The position numbers were made by a program, and so were the translations under genes. A stretch of DNA of 10,512 bases. It comes from UBA6109 sp964506465. Its GTDB lineage: Bacteria > Desulfobacterota > Syntrophia > Syntrophales > UBA6109. Under the pieces are notes generated by a model. The model saw nothing but the letters and a program-made list of their open reading frames with translations, searched no databases and was not told the origin of the DNA. The DNA lies in NCBI GenBank assembly GCA_964506465.1, contig CAZDLM010000084.1:1-10512 (forward strand), in the 5' to 3' direction. Below, one piece after another: positions 5,484 through 10,512 of the stretch (positions within the stretch are counted from its first letter, which is position 1; every line of letters begins with the position of its first letter).

Positions 5484-7334
5484 ATGTACGGTTATTGCGG
5501 GCGCATGCTGCGCGTGAATCTAACCGGCCGCAAGGCCGAATCCCAGCCACTCGAGGAAGAGACGATCCGCAAATATATGGGCGGCCTCGGTCTGGGACTG
5601 AAATTTCTCCTCGAGGAAACGGGTCCGGAAACGGATCCGCTCTCGGAAAAAAATATCCTTGCCGCCTTCACGGGGCCTTGTACGGCTTCGGGAGTCCCCA
5701 CTTCGGGACGCCATCATCTGGTGGCGCGCTCGCCGCTCACGGGCCTGTTCGGCGGCTCCAACGTCGGAGGTTCGTGGGCCGTCGCCTGTAAACGCGCCGG
5801 TTTCGACGGCGTCGTCGTGAATGGCAAGGCGGACAGCCCGGTATACCTGTGGATCCATGACGGCGCAGCCGAGATCCGGGATGCACGGCCGATCTGGGGA
5901 AAGGGCACCAACGAGGCGGCCGACTGGCTGAAGAAGCAGACGTCGGAAAAGGCGACGGTCGCCGTCATCGGCCAGGCAGGGGAGCGCATGGCGGGAATCG
6001 CCGGCATTCCCCACATCGGGACCGTCGTCCGCGCCGCCGCCAGAACGGGACTGGGCGCCGTGATGGGGTCCAAGAACCTCAAGGCGATCGTCGTTCACGG
6101 GACGGGCAGACCGGAAATCGCCCGGCCGGACGAACTGAAGGCCTACATCAGGAAGCTCACGCCGCAGATCGTCAAGGCGACGGAGGGGTTCACAAAATAC
6201 GGGACCTCGGGCGGTCTGGAGAACTACGAAAAACTGGGTAACTTCCCGCTCCAGAACTGGCGCCTCGGACGCTGGCCGGGAGTCAAGAAAATCTCGGGCA
6301 TCACCATGCACGATACGATCCTTGTGGGCCGGAAGGCCTGCATGAACTGTCCCATCGGCTGCGGACGGCACATCAAGATCGAATCGGGGCCGTACGGCCC
6401 CATGCATTGCGAGGGTCCGGAATACGAAACGCTGGGCACCTTCGGAGGCGAATGTCTCGTCGACGACCTCGCCGCCATCTCCAAGGCGAACCAGCTCTGC
6501 AACGACTACGGAATGGATACGATCTCCGCCGGCGCCACCATCGCCTTCGCCATGGAGGCCTACGAAAAAGGGCTGATCACGAAGGCGGACACGGACGGTG
6601 TCGAGCTGGTCTGGGGCAGCGGTCAGGCCATCGTCGAGATGACCCACAAGATGGGTAGAGGCGAGGGTATCGGGAAGATCATGGCCGAGGGTTCGAAGAA
6701 GATGGCGGAGTCCCTGGGGCGCAATGCGATCGAATTCTGCGTTCAGGTGAAGGGGCTGGAACCGTCGGCGCACGATCCGCGACGTTTCTGGAGCCAGGCG
6801 ATCAACTACGCGACGGAAGCGCGCGGCGCCTGCCACAATGCCAGTTGGAGCCATCCCTTCGAATTGGCGATGACGATGCCGGAAATCGGCATCAAGGAGC
6901 CGCACAAATCCTATCAGATCGAGGGCAAGGCCGCCATGGGAGCGACGATGCAGGACCTGATGAGCGCCATGGACGCCATGATCCTCTGTCGTTTCTCTCT
7001 GGTCGGAAAGGCTGTCAACGTCGAGAACCATGTCGATTTTCTCAATCTGATCACCGGCTGGGGAATCGACGTCGCGGGATATATGAAGATCGGCGAACGG
7101 CTGACCAACCTGAAGCGCATGTACAACGTGAAGATGGGAGCCAGCCGGAAGGACGACATGCTGCCCTACCGCTTCCAGACGCTGAAGCGGACGGGCGAAG
7201 AGTTGACCAACGAGCTCCCGCCGATGGGCCGCCTGCTCAGCGATTACTATGAACACCGCAAGTGGGGCGAGGAAGGGATCCCGACGCCGGAGAAACTGAA
7301 GGAACTGGGATTGGATCATCTGGTTTCCCGGTAA
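5484..7334 (+). CDS. Aldehyde:ferredoxin oxidoreductase (tungsten/molybdenum pterin enzyme)
   Basis: The 616-residue product is full length for the AOR family. The N-terminal pterin-binding domain is recognisable from YGYCGRMLRVNL, YMGGLGLG (31-38), SGRHHLVARSPLTG (74-87) and TGLGAVMGSKNLKAI (188-202). The [4Fe-4S] ligands are C286-x2-C289-x3-C293 (ACMNCPIGC) plus a distal cysteine, C502, in MILCRF. The C-terminal LGER/LKRMYN/RKDDMLPYR pattern is also family-typical (GERLTNLKRMYNVKMGASRKDD). The enzyme oxidises aldehydes to carboxylates with ferredoxin as acceptor, or reduces acids when ferredoxin is very reduced; it needs anaerobic conditions and W or Mo bis-pterin. GGAGGA at 5475-5480 lies just before the ATG. 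Position after ADH suggests a paired alcohol-aldehyde-acid route. The subfamily and substrate are not assignable; no separate electron-transfer subunit is present here. Confidence 0.93.
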   Translation: MYGYCGRMLRVNLTGRKAESQPLEEETIRKYMGGLGLGLKFLLEETGPETDPLSEKNILAAFTGPCTASGVPTSGRHHLVARSPLTGLFGGSNVGGSWAVACKRAGFDGVVVNGKADSPVYLWIHDGAAEIRDARPIWGKGTNEAADWLKKQTSEKATVAVIGQAGERMAGIAGIPHIGTVVRAAARTGLGAVMGSKNLKAIVVHGTGRPEIARPDELKAYIRKLTPQIVKATEGFTKYGTSGGLENYEKLGNFPLQNWRLGRWPGVKKISGITMHDTILVGRKACMNCPIGCGRHIKIESGPYGPMHCEGPEYETLGTFGGECLVDDLAAISKANQLCNDYGMDTISAGATIAFAMEAYEKGLITKADTDGVELVWGSGQAIVEMTHKMGRGEGIGKIMAEGSKKMAESLGRNAIEFCVQVKGLEPSAHDPRRFWSQAINYATEARGACHNASWSHPFELAMTMPEIGIKEPHKSYQIEGKAAMGATMQDLMSAMDAMILCRFSLVGKAVNVENHVDFLNLITGWGIDVAGYMKIGERLTNLKRMYNVKMGASRKDDMLPYRFQTLKRTGEELTNELPPMGRLLSDYYEHRKWGEEGIPTPEKLKELGLDHLVSR

Positions 7335-7406
7335 ATTGCATCGGGAAGCTGTAAATCGGCTGCGGGCGGACTCGGCCCGACGAGAATATCAGGAGGTGTT
7401 TCAGGA

Positions 7407-8171
7407 ATGATACTGGACAAATTTCAACTGACGGGAAAGGTCGCAATCGTGACCGGGGCGAGCCGGGGCCTTGGACAGGGCATAGCCATCGGACTTGCCG
7501 AAGCGGGGGCGGACGTCGCCTTGGTGGCGCGGACCAAGGCCGCGCTCGAGCAGACAGCCGCCGCGATTCAGAAGGTCGGCCGGAAGGCCCTGGTGGTTCC
7601 GGTGGATCTCAAGGGCGCCGCCGAGGCGGACCGCGTCGTCCAGGAAACGCTGAAGGGCCTCGGTCGTGTAGACATTCTGCTCAACGTGGCCGGCACGCAG
7701 GTCCGGAAGCCCTTCTTCGAGATGACCGAGCAGGATTACGAATATCTGATGAGCGTCAATCTGAAGGCCCTCTTCTTCATCAGCCAGGCCGCCTCGAAGG
7801 AAATGGCCAAGCAATCCAAGGGAAAGATCATCAACATCACGTCACTCACCAGCTTCATCGGCATCAGCAACATCAGCCTCTACACCGCCAGCAAGGGCGC
7901 CGTGGCGTCCCTGACGAGGCAGTTTGCGGTCGAGCTGGCCAAGTACAATATCCAGTGCAACGCCATCGGGCCCGGCTACTTCCGGACGGAACTGACGGAA
8001 GCGCTTTTCCAGGACCCGGAAAAAGCGAAGTGGGTTTTGAGCAAGATCCCGATGGGAAGAACGGGTGTGCCCGAGGATCTCGTCGGCGCGGCGGTCTTTC
8101 TGGCCTCGGCGGCGTCCGATTACATCACGGGCCAGATCGTGAACGTCGACGGCGGTTGGCTGTCGGCATAA
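7407..8171 (+). CDS. Short-chain dehydrogenase/reductase, KduD/gluconate 5-dehydrogenase-like
   Basis: The 254-residue classical SDR has the cofactor motif TGASRGLG (16-23), NVAG at 93-96 (usually NNAG), N118, catalytic S146 and Y159-x3-K163. The start (MILDKFQLTGKVAIVTG) and end (SDYITGQIVNVDGGWLSA) closely resemble 2-deoxy-gluconate 3-dehydrogenase KduD and gluconate 5-dehydrogenases, so a polyol or keto-sugar-acid substrate is favoured. R20 in the glycine-rich loop and the ALVART segment after strand 2, lacking the NAD-specifying Asp, suggest NADP(H) preference. AGGAGGT (7391-7397) precedes the ATG by 9 bases. The 72-base gap before it holds a weak CGGGC/GCCCG hairpin (7363-7379) with no T-run. 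The adjacent FGGY kinase suggests a ketose product that is then phosphorylated (inference). Confidence 0.9.
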   Translation: MILDKFQLTGKVAIVTGASRGLGQGIAIGLAEAGADVALVARTKAALEQTAAAIQKVGRKALVVPVDLKGAAEADRVVQETLKGLGRVDILLNVAGTQVRKPFFEMTEQDYEYLMSVNLKALFFISQAASKEMAKQSKGKIINITSLTSFIGISNISLYTASKGAVASLTRQFAVELAKYNIQCNAIGPGYFRTELTEALFQDPEKAKWVLSKIPMGRTGVPEDLVGAAVFLASAASDYITGQIVNVDGGWLSA

Positions 8172-8223
8172 GGAGACGGACGGAAGCGAAAAGAACACCG
8201 GAACGAAAGGAGACACGAAGAAG

Positions 8224-9765
8224 ATGAAGAATTACAAGGCCCCGCTGTTGCTGGGGATCGATGTTGGAACGACGGGGTGCAAGACGGAGTTGCTCGACGT
8301 GGACGGCAACACCCTCGCCCGTTCGTATCGCGAATATCCGCTGATCTATCCGCGCACAGCCTGGGTCGAACATGATGCCGAGACGGGATGGTGGCAGGCG
8401 GCAGTCGACACGACGCGGGAGGTCTTGGCCAAGAGCGGGGTCGATTCGAAGGAGATCAAGGGCGTTTCGATCAGCTGCACGAATGCGCTCGTGGCCGTCG
8501 ATAAGAACGGCAAACCTCTGCGGCCGGCCATCATGCAGTTCGATAAGAGAACCATCTCGCAGGTGAACTGGATCAAGGAGAAGGTCGGTGACAAGGTCAT
8601 CCGGCTTACCGGAAACCAGCCGGCGGCGAGCGGGACGAGCGCCCCGATCATCCTCTGGATGAAGGAGAACGAGCCGGAGCTTTTCGAGAAGACCCACCAG
8701 TTCCTCTGGCCGGGCGGATTCGTCATTCATAAGCTCACGGATCGTTTCACCATGGAGTGGTCACGCGCGAGCTGGACGTGTCTTTTCGAAACGGGCGGCA
8801 AGCAGAAATGGTCGGAAGAGTTGTGCAATGCCATGGACATTCCCATGGACAAGCTGCCGCCGCTCTTCCCCTCCTGGGAAGTCGTCGGCCAGATCACGGA
8901 AAAGGCCGCGGCGATTACAGGGCTGGCGAAGGGGACTCCCGTTGTCGGCGGCATGGCCGATACGCCGGCGGCGGGCATCGGCACCGGCGCCGTGTCGCCC
9001 GGGTCGACCTGCCACGTGATCGGCACCACCGCGCGCCCCTGCGTGGTCCTCGACAAGCCCATCTTCGATTCACGCGTCGTGAATTGCTGCCACGGTGTGC
9101 CCGGTTGCTGGTTCTCCCTGGGCGTGCTGGAAAACGCCGGCTCGTCGATCAAGTGGTTCCGTGACCTCTTCGGCCAGCAGGAGATCAGCCTGGCGTCGCT
9201 CACGAAGAAAAACGCCTTCGACTATCTCGACGATCAGGCCGAGCAGTCCCCTCCGGGCGCCAACGGCATCATCTACCTTCCCTACCTGAACGGCGAGCGT
9301 TCCCCGATCTGGGATCCCTACGCCAGAGGGGTGCTTTTCGGCCTGTCAGGAAGCCACAAACGCGCCGACGTCATCCGTGCCATTCTTGAAGGGGTCGCTC
9401 TGGCCTTCGCCCACAACCTCGAACTCTTCGAAACGGCACTGGGGGTGAAGATGAAAGAGGTTTCCCTGAGCGGTGGCGGATCGAAGAGCCGCGTCTGGCA
9501 GCAGATCCACGCGGATGTCTCCGGCAAGCGCATGAACGTGGTCCAGGTCAAGGAAAGCGAGGCGATCGGAAACGCCATCCTTGCCGGGTACGGCGTCGGA
9601 ATTTACCCGGACATGGTGAAGGCCGCCAAGCAGGTCATCAAAATCGAGAGAGTTGTCGAGCCCAGGAAGGAATTCGCCCAGCGCTATGCTGATCTCTTCG
9701 GGCTGTACAAGAAAATCTATCTCCATACGAAAGACGATTTCGCGGAATTGGCGAAGATCCAATAA
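8224..9765 (+). CDS. FGGY-family carbohydrate kinase, xylulokinase-like
   Basis: The 513-residue product has both FGGY actin-like ATPase domains. The N-terminal phosphate-1 loop is GIDVGTTGCK (11-20). The presumed catalytic aspartate is D246 in GGMADTPAAGIGTGAVSPG, where xylulokinases usually have GGxDN. The second domain has YLPYLNGERSPIWDP (351-365), RAILEGVA (385-392) and the SGGGSKSRVWQQIHADV signature (416-432). It should phosphorylate a ketose or polyol with ATP in the cytoplasm. The altered catalytic loop and a cysteine-rich stretch (C263, C273, C288, C289, C295) set it apart from plain XylB, so the substrate is open. The ATG at 8224 follows AAAGGAG by about 11 bases, somewhat long. 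It lies 52 bases after the SDR and is probably cotranscribed. Confidence 0.9.
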   Translation: MKNYKAPLLLGIDVGTTGCKTELLDVDGNTLARSYREYPLIYPRTAWVEHDAETGWWQAAVDTTREVLAKSGVDSKEIKGVSISCTNALVAVDKNGKPLRPAIMQFDKRTISQVNWIKEKVGDKVIRLTGNQPAASGTSAPIILWMKENEPELFEKTHQFLWPGGFVIHKLTDRFTMEWSRASWTCLFETGGKQKWSEELCNAMDIPMDKLPPLFPSWEVVGQITEKAAAITGLAKGTPVVGGMADTPAAGIGTGAVSPGSTCHVIGTTARPCVVLDKPIFDSRVVNCCHGVPGCWFSLGVLENAGSSIKWFRDLFGQQEISLASLTKKNAFDYLDDQAEQSPPGANGIIYLPYLNGERSPIWDPYARGVLFGLSGSHKRADVIRAILEGVALAFAHNLELFETALGVKMKEVSLSGGGSKSRVWQQIHADVSGKRMNVVQVKESEAIGNAILAGYGVGIYPDMVKAAKQVIKIERVVEPRKEFAQRYADLFGLYKKIYLHTKDDFAELAKIQ

Positions 9766-9775
9766 GGTCCTGACG

Positions 9776-9801
9776 GCCCGGGGGGCGGGGGCCTCCCGGG
9801 C
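9776..9801 (+). other. Strong GC-rich hairpin between kinase and transporter genes
   Basis: GCCCGGGGGG (9776-9785) pairs with CCTCCCGGGC (9792-9801) as a 10-bp stem with one G-T pair and a 6-base loop. No T-run follows, so it is not a standard intrinsic terminator. It may pause polymerase or protect the 3' end of the upstream mRNA segment, lowering expression of the following gene. Confidence 0.5.
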
Positions 9802-9831
9802 ATAAACCTGTCCGGGAAAAAGGAGTGGCGA

Positions 9832-10299
9832 ATGAAGGTGGATGCTTCGATGCTTTTGTACGTGGCGGTGGGAATTCTCGGCGGCGTTTGCGTCGGCCTC
9901 GAAGGGAGCCTGAACTCGCTTCTCGGGAGACATGTCGGCGTCCTCCGGGCGACGATTGCTCCTTTTGCCGTCGGGCTTGTCACGATCTTGATTGCCGTCG
10001 CGGTTCTGAACCCCGGGAAGTGGGGGACGGCGCAGGAATGGCTGAATGCCCCCTGGTATGCGTATCTGGGAGGGGTGGCCGCGGCCGTCTTCGTGGGCAG
10101 CATCATCTACGTCTGTCCGAAAATCGGACTGGCGGCGGCGTTTTCAGCAATCCTGGTCGGGCAGTTCGCCGCTTCGCTGATCGTGGACGCTACCGGTTTC
10201 GCAACAGGGGAAAGGATTCCCATAACGCTGTGGCGCGTGGCCGGCCTCGTATTCGTCATCGTCGGCATGAGACTATTCTTCATGAAACCGACATCATAA
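9832..10299 (+). CDS. Half-size DMT-superfamily membrane protein (DUF606/YdcZ-like)
   Basis: The 155-residue, strongly hydrophobic product has about five predicted membrane segments (near residues 7-23, 40-60, 77-96, 99-118 and 132-150). It has the DUF606 layout: N28 and LG in the first loop, FAVGL in helix 2, YLGGV before helix 3, GQFAASLIVD around 110-119, and WRVAGLVFVIVGM at the end. Such proteins are half the size of ten-helix EamA transporters and probably act as dimers or heteropairs in the inner membrane. It may carry the operon's substrate or export an intermediate, but transported compounds of this family are poorly known. AAGGAG at 9820-9825 lies 6 bases before the ATG. No second half-transporter is visible within the window. 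Confidence 0.82.
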   Translation: MKVDASMLLYVAVGILGGVCVGLEGSLNSLLGRHVGVLRATIAPFAVGLVTILIAVAVLNPGKWGTAQEWLNAPWYAYLGGVAAAVFVGSIIYVCPKIGLAAAFSAILVGQFAASLIVDATGFATGERIPITLWRVAGLVFVIVGMRLFFMKPTS

Positions 10300-10326
10300 C
10301 CGGCGGGGCCGTTCCGCTGTAAAGGT

Positions 10327-10351
10327 GCGGCGACACTTTTCGCATCGCCGC
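10327..10351 (+). other. Hairpin in the 98-base gap before the last gene
   Basis: GCGGCGA (10327-10333) and TCGCCGC (10345-10351) form a perfect 7-bp GC-rich stem with an 11-base loop containing TTTT. It is followed by GATTTCAT rather than a T-run, so termination would be weak at best. It could mark a partial boundary between the transporter and the last gene. Confidence 0.4.
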
Positions 10352-10397
10352 GATTTCATACAACGATGATCAACAGAAAAAACAGGAGGACGGGATC

Positions 10398-10512
10398 ATG
10401 GAATGGAAGGAACAGGAAGTGAAAAAGGAGAAGGTTTATAATCTGTTTCGGTGCACATACGTGGAAGTGCGGGAATGGCTGAAGGAGACGGACATCGTCA
10501 TCATTCCGCTGG
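10398..10512 (+). CDS. Probable creatininase-family hydrolase (N-terminus, cut by window end)
   Basis: Thirty-eight codons are visible, from an ATG with a strong AGGAGGA (10384-10390) seven bases upstream. The segment from about residue 17 to 38 (TYVEVREWLKETDIVIIPL) fits the start of creatininase/MftE-like proteins, in which a Y-x-E...L...D...PxG strand leads into the metal-binding GSxEQHG motif. That decisive motif would fall just beyond the window. Members are metal-dependent amidohydrolases acting on cyclic or small amides; many in catabolic clusters have no known substrate. The first 16 residues are charged and form an unusual extension. The assignment rests on a short stretch. Confidence 0.6.
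   Translation, partial: MEWKEQEVKKEKVYNLFRCTYVEVREWLKETDIVIIPL

Noticed and set aside
5520..7319. 599-codon antisense ORF opposite the AOR gene
   Set aside because: It mirrors the codon structure of a strongly supported AOR gene. The translation is His/Arg/Asp-rich without domain motifs, as expected for a shadow frame in GC-rich DNA.
1..10512. Mobile elements, tRNA or rRNA genes, CRISPR arrays, phage or defence genes
   Set aside because: No transposase or integrase motifs, terminal inverted repeats, RNA-gene cloverleafs or repeat arrays were seen. The coding is continuous metabolic gene content on one strand.

Overview
The window is a densely packed, GC-rich (roughly 60% by eye) bacterial region in which every credible gene is on the + strand. 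Most genes have strong GGAGG-type ribosome-binding sites and short gaps or overlaps. The gene content points to an anaerobe: a flavin-free iron-sulfur lactate oxidase (LutABC), an iron-dependent alcohol dehydrogenase, and an oxygen-sensitive tungsten/molybdenum aldehyde:ferredoxin oxidoreductase (AOR). A syntrophic or sulfate-reducing Desulfobacterota-type organism would fit, but that is inference from gene content only.

Layout. 1-44 is the last codons of an unidentified upstream gene. 176-2995 is a translationally coupled lutA-lutB-lutC operon encoding the CCG-domain protein, the LUD/ferredoxin protein and the LUD protein. 3150-3821 is a GntR/FCD-family regulator. 3822-4274 is a 453-base AT-richer control region with a candidate promoter, two copies of a TGTATACAA operator-like site 208 bases apart, and a separate 8+8 inverted repeat. 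From 4275 a second gene train follows: group III Fe-alcohol dehydrogenase (4275-5435), AOR (5484-7334), KduD/gluconate-5-dehydrogenase-like SDR (7407-8171), FGGY carbohydrate kinase (8224-9765), a half-size DMT/DUF606 (YdcZ-like) membrane protein (9832-10299) and the N-terminus of a probable creatininase-family hydrolase (10398 to the window end).

How the genes may work together (inference). The regulator is probably the local switch, acting at the twin GTATAC-centred sites in front of the dehydrogenase. ADH and AOR together interconvert alcohol, aldehyde and acid, passing electrons to or from NAD(P)H and ferredoxin. LutABC oxidises lactate or a related 2-hydroxy acid. The SDR and FGGY kinase look like a polyol/keto-sugar oxidation and phosphorylation pair. 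The set resembles a catabolic locus for a polyol, sugar-acid or alcohol substrate. I do not recognise the exact combination as a described pathway. It is the main candidate novelty here, together with an attenuator-like pair of hairpins between the ADH and AOR genes.
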